From: Combretum micranthum
Taxonomy: Eukaryota; Streptophyta; Magnoliopsida; Myrtales; Combretaceae
Length of the DNA: 64,000 nt
Direction: 5' to 3'
NCBI GenBank assembly: GCA_024138025.1
Contig: JAMXBD010000723.1
Coordinates: forward strand, 573,001 to 637,000
This document shows positions 47,557 to 58,878 of this stretch, in pieces. Position 1 is the stretch's first letter. The number at the start of each line of letters is the position of its first letter. Made by a program: the position numbers and the translations under genes. Under the pieces are notes generated by a model. It had not been told where the DNA came from, did no database searches, and worked only from the letters and a program-made list of their open reading frames with translations.

Positions 47557-50164
47557 CTAAGTAAATCTATAGCATTCTTTGCCTAAAGCATCATTAAAAA
47601 TCAAACTATTACAAGAAAAAGGATGTGTATTCCACCATTGAGTAGAATTGAGAGTAATGGCCTTCATGGCAAGATGATCTGCAACAGAATTTCCTTCCCT
47701 GTAAACATGACTTACATGGACTTGCAAATGCTGTAGAATATGTAGACTTCTTTGTCAAGCACCTCTATACTTCCAGGGGACAGCAGAACTTTGATTAATA
47801 ATAAGTTGAACAATAAAAGATGAATCACTTTCAATCCATATTGGAATATTGGGAAAAAAATGTGTTCTAGATAAAGCTATAATGACAACAGCTAATTCAG
47901 CTTCAAAAGCAAAACCAACACCAAGAGGTGCAGAAAAGGATGTAAGGACTGTGCCATAGTGATTTCTAAAGATTCCACCAGCTCCTAATAGTTCAGGTGA
48001 TCCTCTAGCAGCACCATCTGTATTAATTTTAATCCATTCAACAGGCGGTTTAATCCAAAGAACAGGAATAACAGAAGGAGCTTTCATGATTAGAGGAGAT
48101 ATTTTCAATCTCTTCAAAATTCCTAAATCATATTGAGAGTTATTTATATGTCCAACCTTGAAAAATTCCGCTTCTTTGATATAACAAAACATTCTATGAA
48201 TGGAATGAGAAATAGGTGTATAATCATCATGGAATTTAGCTTTATTTCTTATATACCAAATTAGAGAAATAGATGCTGTAATTCCTGCCTTCCATAAAAC
48301 AACTATCTGAGATGAAAACCGCATCTTCCATATTTTGTGGAAAAAATTTATGAAATTATCTGAATATTGTAGATTAACTTGAAAAAAACTGGCAAGAGAA
48401 GTCCAAACCGTAGTTGCATAAGGACATTTCATGAGAATATGATCCATAGATTCCAAAGCTGATGAACATAAGCAACATTGAGAAGCTAAAGAGAATCCCT
48501 TACGCATCAAAGTTTCATCAGTAGGTAATTTTCCATGAACAACTCTCTATAATAAGAATGACTTGGCTGGAGGAATAAAGTGACTCCAAATGGATTTTCC
48601 CCATGCTACTTTCGAATAGTGATTTCGAAAAAGATCATATGCATCTTTGTTTGAGAGCTGCCCATCATTGGATTTGATAAAAATAAATTCATCTTGCATC
48701 ATTGGTGAAGGTTTAGATTTCCGAATGTCTAAATGTATTTGAGGAAAAACGTTTTGGAAACATGTTAGTAATCTCCATTCCCCTTGCTGATATATATCTG
48801 CTATTTTGAGATGTAAACATTTCCTAATACGTGATGGGATTCCTATTTTTTCTGCAATAGTGTATCATAGCCAGTTGGTGTTCCAAAAATTCTGTTGTGA
48901 GCAATAACAGATATTCCATTGCGAATTCAACCAAATTTTTTCCTCGATTGGTTTAATTGAGCACCAAACTGAAGAGTATATGTGAGCAGCTCATGGAAGT
49001 CCAACAGAATTGTAAAATCTATTTTTCAAGAATCTAAAAACAAATGAATCATTACTAAATACATTCCAGATCAGCTTGCTAAGTAAAGCTGAGTTTAGCA
49101 CATGTAATCTTCTAATTCCAAGGCCACCTTCTTCTTTTGGAGTGCAACAAATTTCCCATTTAATAGTGACAGCTTTTTTACAAGTTATTGATCCTGTCCA
49201 TATGAAATTACGTATAGATTTCTCTAAAGACTTTAAGAGATTTGAAGGCCATTTGTAAATCATGAATGAATGGATAAAAGATCCGTATATAACAGATTGT
49301 ACAAGAGCTAACCTTCCTGCCATAGATAATGAATTTCCCTTCCAGTTTTCAAACTTATTTAAAATTTTATCAGCAAGAGGTTGAAGCCAAGCTTTTTTAG
49401 GAACACCTGAGCATAAAGGAATTCCATGGTACATAAAAGGAAAAGATCCAGTCTTCATACCAGCAATAGAGAGTAAAACTCGAGCTCTATGTCTTGGAAT
49501 ATGTTTGCTTAAAAACAATTTAGATTTGCTCCAATTAACCAACTGCCCAGAGATTTCACCATAATTAGAAAAAAGTGATAGAATGGTCCTTATGTTTTTC
49601 TTAATTGCTCTGCAAAAACTGATAATATCATCTGCATAAATCAGACGAGAGGGGCATTCCAAAGATCTAGAAGAGCCATTGATAAGGATTGAAATATGTG
49701 CTGATTTGAAGATAGAGAGAATCCAGCTGCAGAACAGTGAAGAGAAGCCAAAGCTGATAAGCACAGATTGTATGAAATCCCAGCTCAATGTATCAAAAGC
49801 TTTCCTTATGTCTATCTTAACAGCCATATTGTTTCCATAACATGGAGAGTTAATCACATTTATATTTTCAGAAGCTGCAGCAATGCAATGTTGAATATGC
49901 CTTCCTTGAATGAATCTAAATTGATTAGGAGAAATAATGGATGAAGCAACCTTTGCTAGCCTATCAGCTATGATTTTAGAAATAATCTTAAATAAAAAAT
50001 TTCCCAAAACAATAAATTGAAACTTATCTAGAGAGTTAGCTCCAACCATTTTTGGTATAAGGATCAAATTATTAGAATTGATTCCGCTGGCGAGACTACC
50101 AGAATAGAAAAAATGTTTTACCGCTCTGCAAATGTCAGCTCCAATAATCTCCTAACAGTGTTTG
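47557..50164 (-). pseudogene. LINE ORF2, reverse transcriptase to RNase H part
   Basis: Reading on the - strand from 50164: the 'DICRAVKHFFYSG' block, then the reverse transcriptase opening 'LILIPKMVGANSLDKFQFIV'. Motif A is 'VKIDIRKAFDTLSW', and 'YADD' follows at residues 144-147 counted from the ATG at 50065-50067. The stretch between 'ILINGSS' and 'LIYADD' is far too short: roughly 50 residues including the usual Q-G-D-P-L-S-P segment are gone. The zinc-finger-RVT segment 'WGKSIWSHFIPPAKSF' and its cysteines follow, then RNase H with 'INTDGAARGSPE', 'FEAELAVVIIAL' and 'WIESDSSF'. The RNase H frame is broken at 47755-47757 and runs on to a stop at 47557. Several other stops lie between 48991 and 48510. 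Confidence 0.9.
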
Positions 50165-53100
50165 TGTCACGCCCCATAGGGGTATCGTAAATGTAACAGT
50201 CCGCTACGTACTATATAAGACTCTCGGAATACTATCCGAGCCTTTCGGGAGTCTTGTATAGATGTAAAGTGTCCCTTTACAACAATAGAATACTCTATTC
50301 AATGGAGTTAAGAAGTTTAATATGGCATTCGATAGTCATAGATAATAAACCAAAACACATACATAAATTACAAAGTCTAAGGGGCATTCCCCACAAAAGA
50401 ATATTAAGTCCATTACAGTCATCCAGAGTCTTTTAGTTTCCTGTGGAAGTCTAAACAAAATCGAAATAAACTTCTAAGGGAAACTCCTAGCTCCGGTACC
50501 TGAACTTTAGCCCACCTTGGCCTAAGCCAAATGAATTCGTGTTGCAACAAGTAAAAACTATAGGGGCGTAAGCTAACTAGCTTAGTGAGTGAAAACATCC
50601 ATATCGCAATTAAGACAAATCATTCAAGCAAGTGATTATTCAATCAAGTGAAATGCATCAAACAAGTGAATTTAGCAAACATATGACCAGCCGGAAATCA
50701 TATGTGGATGGACTTGCGCCCTCTATCCCGGGTTAGCAGATTAAAGAATCCTGCGGTACGATGCCGTTTAAGCTCACGGTCAACTGAACAATAATTCGTT
50801 TTATGGATCACGATTAACCAACATATTCGTTTTATGGATCACAAAAAACCAACAAATGCTAATGCTTCATCCCCATCGTGATATGAATGAGTTTAAATTT
50901 ATATGGAATGTCTAATAATTGATTAATCCAATTCTTTTAGGTGGCTAAGCAATATTCGCAGACAATCAATTCTAGCTCCTCTCTATACAAGCAATAACTT
51001 ATCGCTCGGCTTCGATATTCTTTAAGTTCAACTTCACATATCAACAGCAGGCAATTATAATTCCCAACTAATCCCATCATGCATAATCATCCTTTTTATC
51101 TTTGCTTAGCAACTAGTGCAACTACCACTACAATCACAAGCAATAATTGAAATCGGAAGTGATACTCACTCAGCCATGGTACGCCGGTCTCTTAATAGTA
51201 GTAGTCGGGTGGTAGGGTATCGTCGTTCTCGGGATCACCTACCAAATAGGAATAACCTAATGAGAATTTCATCACTTAACTAATTCAAGCTATGCATCTA
51301 CTAGACAAAATCGTAATTCTCGCTATTTGCGGAAGTTCCAACTTAAAACGGCCATAACTTGGTCATTTTAACTGGAATTTCGCAAATTTTATATCGATTT
51401 CTATCTATTTCGAAAGATCTATCTATTTCTATTATTAATTTCAAGTTTTGAAAACATTAAGGTCACGGAAAGAGGGATCAGATCTGTTCTGTAACTTTTT
51501 CATTTCCGAAAAATTGTTTTGCATTAATCACAATGTTCTAGTTGATGATTCATGTATAGATGGAATATGAATGAATTCCTAATATAAATGACATGTAATG
51601 AGTTCAATATATGCATGTCTTGATGATTTTGATAATGAAACTTTTAAGAACTCCTAATTATTACAAGACTCCACAATAGTCATTTCTTAAAAATCCATTT
51701 TTCCAATTTTGCATCTCCTAGTGTTTTAGGATTTTATTCTTAAATTTACTGTTATCTAAATAAAAATGAGTTTATCATCTATACTACCAAGACCTTCATT
51801 TCTACATAGAAATTCACATTTTTCACCTTGCAATATGTTTTTAAACAAGCTTTTCACAAAAATCCGAATTTTGGAATTTCATTTCTTGCATATTTCCTAT
51901 GAGAAAACTTGTTTAATGCATCAAAATTTAAAGTTTACTATATATATTGTCTAAGGACTTCATTTAACACATAAAACTTGCAATTTGAGCTTGAATACTA
52001 GGTGTTTATGTAGGCATCATCTCAAATTACGAATTTAACAATTTGATCACTAACTCAAAATTTTCCATCTTAATTCCACTTTGTTTTACACATTACTCAT
52101 GCCTAAACTCATTTCAACTTGTAAAAATCATTCCTTAGATACCTATTACATATACCTTTCATTTTTCATGTAAAATATGAGTTTCAAAGTGGTTTCAAGG
52201 GTTTTTAAAATAGGTTTCAAAATCATCCGAATTTTCCTTTGAACATTTCTAACAAAAATCTTTTCTTTTCAAGTTCCTTGCTTATACTTATAAGATCTAT
52301 CAACTAACACATTTATACATACAAGACTAAGCTTTTATGATCATTAATGCATAAAAATACAAATATTCATATGAACATGAATGTCAAAAAGATATGAATG
52401 TCTAAACACTAGATCTACAACTTATAGTGCATGAACATGAGTTTAAAGACATGAACATAAATTTTTCATGCAAGATCTCTACTTTATATGCATGAACATG
52501 AATTATTCAACAAAAACTCATTAAACACAAGATCTACTTCTTGTGATGGCTTGATATTCTTGTATTAGTGTTTTCTCATCCCTAGCATTTGCTCATTGGG
52601 ATTTAAGGTGGAAAAACACAAGAATAGTCTTGCCATTACAAGATTATGTAATAGAAAGGCTAGGAATCATCACCTAAAAGATGATTTGAAGAAGAAAAGA
52701 AGAGGAAATGAGCTTGTGAGTGAGTGTGTGTGTGTGTGTGTGTAGTGTCACGGCAACAATAAGGAGAGGAAGAGAGAATTTTGCTTCTTTTAGAAATTTT
52801 GAATGAGTGAAAATGAGAGAGAGAGAGAGAAAATGAGCTTATATATTGAATGAATTAGGGTTTAGTTGAAATAAAAGAAGTAAAATAAAACAAAAAAAAG
52901 GGGAATGGGAGGGGTGCGCCGGTCATGGAAGAGGGAGTGAGAGAGAGATATTTGAATTTGATAAAATTTGTAATTTAAGTAATAAAATGTAATAATTAAT
53001 TAGGAAATAAAATTTTCTTGGAAAAGAAAATATAATGAGTAGTTGTAAGGATGTAAGAATAGAGTATGGGTAGTGTGTAGTGTAGGTTGTACTTATGAAT

Positions 53101-53536
53101 AGTGGTAAATAGTAGACAAGACATCTACTTTACCGGTAGTAAAGAAAATATGGGAAAAGGCTATAACTGTAATTTTTATAGCCCGGAAAATTATAAAATT
53201 TATATTTTTGAAATCCTTATAAAATTTTGGTTCTAATGAATATTGCGGTATATTTTTCTCAGTTTTTGGTCCTGGGGCACGTTTTTTCGTAATTGAGCTC
53301 GGGAAGGCCCGGAATAGAAAATTTTCCCGAATTTAAAACTTTCTAAGGTTTAAAATATACTTTAAAACAATAATTCATATTCATTTATTTTATAAAACTT
53401 CTTTTGTTATGAAACCGAAGGAAAGCCGGATTTAGGGTTTTTAGGCTTCTCTCACTAAGCTCGAACTGGACCGATTTAGGGTTTTGCTTTTCGATTCCCG
53501 GAGTTTACTTGACTACTAAGAATACCGGGGTTTACA
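50165..53536 (-). repeat. 3' LTR of the chromovirus, about 3.4 kb
   Basis: Read on the - strand it starts TGTAAACCCCGG just after the polypurine tract and ends GGGGCGTGACA, so it has the TG...CA termini. It contains (GT)n at 52724-52743 and an AG-rich stretch at 52757-52835. Its end matches the solo LTR at 26937. The host base run next to it is GTTTG (50160-50164); the partner target duplication was lost with the 5' end. Confidence 0.85.
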
Positions 53537-53565
53537 ACCTCCCCACCTTAGATAGAGTTTTGTCC

Positions 53566-56500
53566 TCAAAACCTAACTGACGTACCTTGTCCTTCAAACA
53601 TCCCGGGGTACTTCCTTCGGATCTCCTCCTCAGCTTCCCAAGTTGCTTCCTCAAAGGCATGATTCCTCCACAATACTTTAACATTGTGAATGTACTTGTT
53701 CCATAGCCTTTGGGTTTTCTTATCCAATATCTTTATGGGGTGTTCTTCATATGTCAAGTTTTCCTTTAACTGAACAAGTTCCAATTCCAAAATTCTCTCC
53801 GGGTCGGATACATACTTTCTCAATACTGACACATCGAATATGTTGTGAATCCCGGATAGATTTGGTGGTAAAGCTAGCCGATATGCCAGGTCTCCAACTC
53901 TTTCCAAAATTTCGAAGGGTCCAATATATCTCGGGCTTAGCTTTCCTTGTGTACTCATTCTTTTGCTACTCTTAATCGGACTTATCTTCAGGTACACATG
54001 GTCACCCACTTTGAATTCGAGTTCCCTTCTTTTCAAATATGCCTAGCTCTTTTGTTTATCCTGAGCCTCTTTCATTTTTCGCTGGATGACCCTCACCTTA
54101 TCGGCCGCTTCTTGTACCAATTCTGGCCCGATAGCTATCTTTTCTACTTCGTCCCAAAACAGAGGGGATCTACAGCACCGTCCGTACAAAGCTTCATAGG
54201 GTGGCATCTGAATAGTTAAGTGGTAGCTGTTATTGTAAGCAAACTCGATGAGATGTACGTGACTGTCCCAACTCCCTTTGAATTCCAAGGCACAAGCTCT
54301 CAACATGTCTTCTAGGGTTTAGATCGTCCGCTCGGACTGTCCATCAGTCTGAGGATGATATGCTGTACTGAAGTGCAATTTGGTACCCAAACTCTTTTGC
54401 AGGCTTGTCCAAAACTTAGACACAAATCTTGGGTCTCTATCCGAAATAATCCCTACTGATATGCCATGTAGTCGCACAATTTCCCGGATGTAGATCTTAG
54501 CTAGCTTTTCAATTGAGTAAGTCATATTTATGGGTAAGAAGTGTGCTGACTTGGTTAACCGGTCCACTATTACCCATACAGCATCACAACCGGATGAAGT
54601 CTTTGGGAAACCACACATAAAATCTATGGATATTTGATCCCACTTCCATTCGGGAATAGGTAAAGGCTTTAACAATCCGCCTGGCCTTTGGTGCTCTACC
54701 TTCACCTGTTGGCAAACCGGACATTTCATCACATAATCTGCTACATCTCTCTTCATGCCGTTCCACCAATAGCGGCTTTTCAAATCTTGGTACATCTTGG
54801 TACCTCCCGGATGCATCGTGTAATCAGAGTTATGGGCTTCACTCATTATTTCTTTTCTCAACTCCTCATCTTCCGGCACACACAACCTTCCCTTCATTCT
54901 GATCACATCCTCGTCGTCTACGGTAAAGTCCAGGTATTCCCCTACTTGGGTTTCCTTTTTAATCTTTTGTATCACCTCGTCATACCTTTAGGCTTCCTTG
55001 ATTCTTTCTATTAGAGTTGGCTGCAATGCCAGGTTAGCTATTTCAAGCTCTGCACTTTGGTCTATGAATTCAATCTTCAATCTCTCAAAATCCCTAATCA
55101 GATCTCTCTGACTTGTGATCAAGGCAGCTACCTCCCCATAATTTTTCCGACTTAGGGCATCCGCAACTGCATTAACCTTCCCTGGACAATAATTTATTCC
55201 CAAATCATAATCCTTTATTAGTTCCAACCATCTCCTTTGTCTCACGTTTAACTCCTTTTGTGTGAATAGATACTTAAGGCTATTATGATCCGTGTATATC
55301 TCACACCGCTGTCCATATAAATAGTATCTCCAAAGTTTCAAAGCGAAGACAACCGCAGCCAGCTCCAGATCATGAGTGGGGTAGTTTTGCTCGTAGGGTC
55401 TCAACTGTCGAGAGGCATATGCAATAACTTTCCTTTCTTGCATTAATACGCATCCAAGGCCATTCTTTGAGGCATTACTATGCACCGTATAGGACTTTTT
55501 CGGGTCCGGTAGAACCAAAATCGGTGTTGATACTAGTCGTTATTTCAACTCCTGGAAACTTTGTCCCCTCTTATCTTTCCAAACAAACTTCTCATTCTTT
55601 TGGGTCAACTGAGTCAGTGGCTTGGCTATCTTCGAGAAATCCTTCACAAACTTGTGATAGTAGCCAGCCAATCCCAAGAAACTTCTCACTTCCGTAGCCG
55701 TTTGCGGTTGTTTCCATTCTACTACAGCCTTAATCTTTTTGAGGTCAATTGATATTCCTTCTCCAGTCACCACATGTCCAAGAAAAGATATTCTATCCAA
55801 CCAAAAATCACATATTGACAATTTAGCGTACAACTTATTTTCTCTCAAGGTTTGCAACGCCAATCAAAGATGTTTATCATGTTGTTCCTTGGTCTTAGAA
55901 TATATCAGGATATCGTCTATGAAGACTATTACACACTTATCCAAAAGTGGTTTGTAAACTCTATTCATAAGATCCATAAATGCAGTTGGTGAATTAGTTA
56001 ACCCAAACGACATCACCAAAAACTCGTAGTGTCCGTAACGAGTACGAAAAGCTGTCTTTGGTACATCCTCAGGCTTTATTCTTAACTGATGGTGTCCTGA
56101 ACGCAAATCAATGCGTGAGAATACGCAAGCCCCTTGCAGTTGATCAAACAAATCGTCGATTCTTGGTAAAGGGTATCGATTCTTGATAGTCACTTTATTT
56201 AACTCACGGTAATCGATACACAACCTCAACGATCCGTCCTTTTTCTTTACAAACAGGACAGGTGCGCCCCATGGCGACACACTTGGTCTTATGAATTTCT
56301 GATCCAAAAGTTTTTGCAATTGTGTCTTTAACTCCTTTAACTCGACCGGTGCCATCCGGTATGGTGCTTTGGAGGTCGGTTCGGTGCTTGGAGCTAAAAT
56401 AATCTCAAAATCGATTTCCCTCTTTGGTGGTAACCCTGGCAAAATCTCTGGAAACACATCCAAATATTCACTTACCACTGGTATATCCTTTTTCTCTCGT

Positions 56501-56952
56501 GTTTCCTCTCCATCCAGGATACCTTCGATAGGCACTATCTCCTCACTTTCCATCATCAATTCAAAAGAGTTTAACCCAAACCTTCTTGGAACTAGGGTTT
56601 CTCCCACAAACTCCACTTCTCCTCCCGATTGATCATAGAAACACACCGTCCTCCTTTCGCAATCCACTACAGCTTTTACCTTACTTAGCCAATTCATTCC
56701 AAGGATAACTTCATATTTGCTCATCTCTAATATTATCAAATCACTTTTGGAGTGGTGCCCGTGAATTTCCAATGGACAATCCTTTATTAATTCTCGAGTT
56801 GACATGACACTTCTGGTAGGTGTCTTAATTCTCAGACTAACAGTAGTTGTGGCTATAGGTAATCCAAGTTGATTAGCTAAACTAGTGGTGATGAACGAAT
56901 GTGTCGCTCCCGTGTTAAACAAAACATAAGCTTCCATTTTATTTACAAACAT
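53566..56952 (-). pseudogene. Chromovirus pol: protease, reverse transcriptase, RNase H, integrase, chromodomain
   Basis: Segments on the - strand follow one another with stops between. 56952-55864: protease, whose active-site triplet reads N-T-G instead of D-T/S-G, then reverse transcriptase with '[10 protein letters not shown]'. 55863-55540: end of reverse transcriptase. 55518-54988: RNase H, whose first catalytic Asp reads Asn ('[13 protein letters not shown]'). 54975-54319: integrase with the H-H-C-C finger and catalytic D (IDF), D (SDRDPRF) and E (SERTI). 54306-54043: integrase continuation. 54036-53566: the 'KVLWRNHAFEEATWE' chromodomain-like end. The stops at 55866, 55524, 54985, 54318 and 54042 are in or near the original frame, so point mutations rather than large rearrangements killed it. 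Confidence 0.92.
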
Positions 56953-57092
56953 CCGTCACTTCTCAATCCTAAAACACTCTCATAGCTACCTATGTGGGGT
57001 TCTTAACTTCCAGCTTTCCCATAAACATATTTCAATTTAATTCAGACAACAATTTAAATAAATAAAATAACTTTCAACTTAACTAGACCGCT

Positions 57093-57252
57093 ATCCTAAA
57101 GATCTCCAAAATGAATTAGGAATATTATCCAAAAGAATTTTTGGTTCAACCAGATAAATTAAATCCAGTTTATGAGAAGAACATAAGTTGTATAAAGAAG
57201 TTTGAGTACCAATATTGCCCAAACCTCTACAATTCCAATAGAGGATATTCAT
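57093..57252 (-). pseudogene. LINE ORF2 start, endonuclease N-terminus
   Basis: An ATG at 57252 opens 'MNILYWNCRGLGNIGTQTSL', the characteristic start of plant LINE ORF2 endonuclease (N-W-N-C-R-G-L-G), followed by 'LDLIYLVEPK' with the catalytic Glu. The homology breaks off after 52 codons at the junction with chromovirus-side sequence. The remaining endonuclease is nowhere in the window. Confidence 0.9.
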
Positions 57253-57608
57253 TGGAATTTCCTTTGAGAAGCCCTTGTAGAAAGGCGATTTTCTACTAAT
57301 TTAATGCCGCCTGTGTTATTCCATTTGGATTTCTTCCCAGTAACCATTTGCCATGGCTCTTCTTGCATAACTTGGGTTTCCCATGATTTTTTACAAACCA
57401 GCTCAACTTCTTGTGATATTAAATTCTATGATTCTTCTAAACACTTATTTTGATCTGCCGTAGGATGAGTAATTAGACATTTCATATGCTCTGGCTGATC
57501 AACAATTAAACCAGAACTATTAATATGCTCTGGAAGGTCTAGACAATTCACATTTTCATTAGGATGTTCCAGGATTGCTGCTGTAACAGAGGAAGAAGGT
57601 TTGTCCGC

Positions 57609-58816
57609 TTAGTTTTTCTGTGCAGTCTCATTACTTTTCTTTGTTAGTTTCTCAGCTTGCGGTAGATTTACATCAACATTGATGAGATCTTTATGTTCAT
57701 TAACTGGTTTCCAGATATGTCTACTTCTGGATCTGCCTCTTGACTTTTCTTTTGTAGCAACCGAATCATGTTTTTTATTATTTACATCTTCAGATCTTTT
57801 GTAATTCCATTTGTAAGAAGTAGAATCATGACCAATGGAATTACAAATATTGCAAAAAGGAGGAGGATTTTCATAAATCACTTCAATATCAAACAAATTA
57901 ACCTCACAATCTAATGTAATTTGATATTGTAAAGGTAAAGATACATCCACATCAATCAAGATCCTAGCATAATGCCCAAATTCTCTTTCTAAAGTAGCAC
58001 GATCAATTCTCAAAGGAGTTCCAATTCGTCTAGCAATATCTGCTAAAATTTGGGTATCCCAAAGCTCCCAAGGTAATCTATATAGTCTTATCCATACTTG
58101 CGCATTGGTGGTTTTCTGTTTATAAGGATCAAAACCAGGGATCCATTTCTGCAAACGAAGAATCCCAGGTTTAAGATTCAAAGAGCCTTTACCCCAAACC
58201 TTTTCTTTATCCTTGCTTGATGAAAGAAGGACATGATAAAAACCTTTACCAAGGGAAATAAGACGTCATTGCTGAATTCCCCAGATTTCAATAAGACGCT
58301 CTTTTAGTTTTGACAAAATCCATGGATTATCACCTTTGTTGAGAGTAACTCTCGCAATGATAGAATGTTTACATAATTCTAAACTTCTCTTCTATATCTG
58401 AGGATCAATCTTGACAGCTTGATAAGAGCCATTTATGGCTGTGTTATGAGAAGGCAGTGAATCAAAAACATTCTTAGACACCATTGCTACATAAGAATTC
58501 CTAGGGAAGATTGTTCCTTTCTCATTGTTGATGTAAATCTGGAAAATTTTGATGAAAATAAATCCGCATGACTGATATGGTCCTCCACATGAACAGATTT
58601 ATTAGAAGGTCTGTTGGTCTGATTAAAATCGACAGGCATTGGAATAGATTCCTTATGAGACATCATCCCTGCATAAGATTTCGTAGGAAAGATTGAATCT
58701 TTCTCATTAATGATGGAGTCTGATGAAGTTTTTGTTGAGAATAAATTCACATTGCTGATATGATCTTCCACATTAGCAGAACTTGTGGCCGAAGTGGGAT
58801 TCGCCACCATCAGCAT
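57609..58816 (-). pseudogene. LINE ORF1 (DUF4283 plus zinc knuckle), broken
   Basis: RNA-binding gag-like protein of plant LINEs. The start is placed at the Met at 58816 because the earlier Met at 58870 lies in the target duplication outside the element. The N-terminal part holds two copies of a module opening 'VEDHIS..LFS.K'. A frameshift lies near 58540 and two stops lie before 58181. The later part has the DUF4283 wording 'VWIRLYRLPWELWDTQIL', then a knuckle 'FCNICNSIGHDSTSYKW' in which the last cysteine of C-x2-C-x4-H-x4-C is replaced by tyrosine, then a basic R-S-rich tail. Confidence 0.85.
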
Positions 58817-58878
58817 GGTTGGAATCCGAAAAAGGAAACAAACCCACCGTGGATGTTGTTCTTTAAACAAACTTGTTT

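Larger units (their letters stand above)
50165..57092 (-). mobile_element. 5'-truncated Ty3/gypsy chromovirus (Tekay-like) nested in the LINE
   Basis: On the - strand: a pol region from protease to a chromodomain-like tail (56952-53566), a polypurine tract 'AAGGTGGGGAGG' within 53537-53550, then one LTR (53536-50165) ending '...GGGGCGTGACA' directly against LINE sequence. The 5' LTR, primer site and gag are absent: only about 140 bp of unrecognised sequence separates the protease from LINE endonuclease sequence at 57093. The C-terminal chromodomain-like segment and the 3.4-kb LTR point to the Tekay/Del clade. It is inactive because it lacks a 5' half and has multiple stops. It postdates the LINE. 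Confidence 0.88.
47372..58862 (-). mobile_element. Plant L1-type LINE with a nested chromovirus
   Basis: A non-LTR retrotransposon on the - strand. Its poly(A) appears as the T run from 47372. It is flanked by direct repeats TTAAACAAACTTGTTT at 58863-58878 and TTAAACAAACTTG plus T's at 47359-47374, the target duplication expected of target-primed insertion. Order on the - strand: ORF1 (58816-57609), the start of ORF2 with endonuclease (57252-57093), a nested gypsy element (57092-50165), then ORF2 resuming at reverse transcriptase (50164) through zinc finger and RNase H to a stop at 47557. The 5' end appears complete. Both ORFs carry stops, so it is inactive. About 1.2 kb of ORF2 (the rest of the endonuclease and the linker) is missing at the nested junction. 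Confidence 0.9.
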
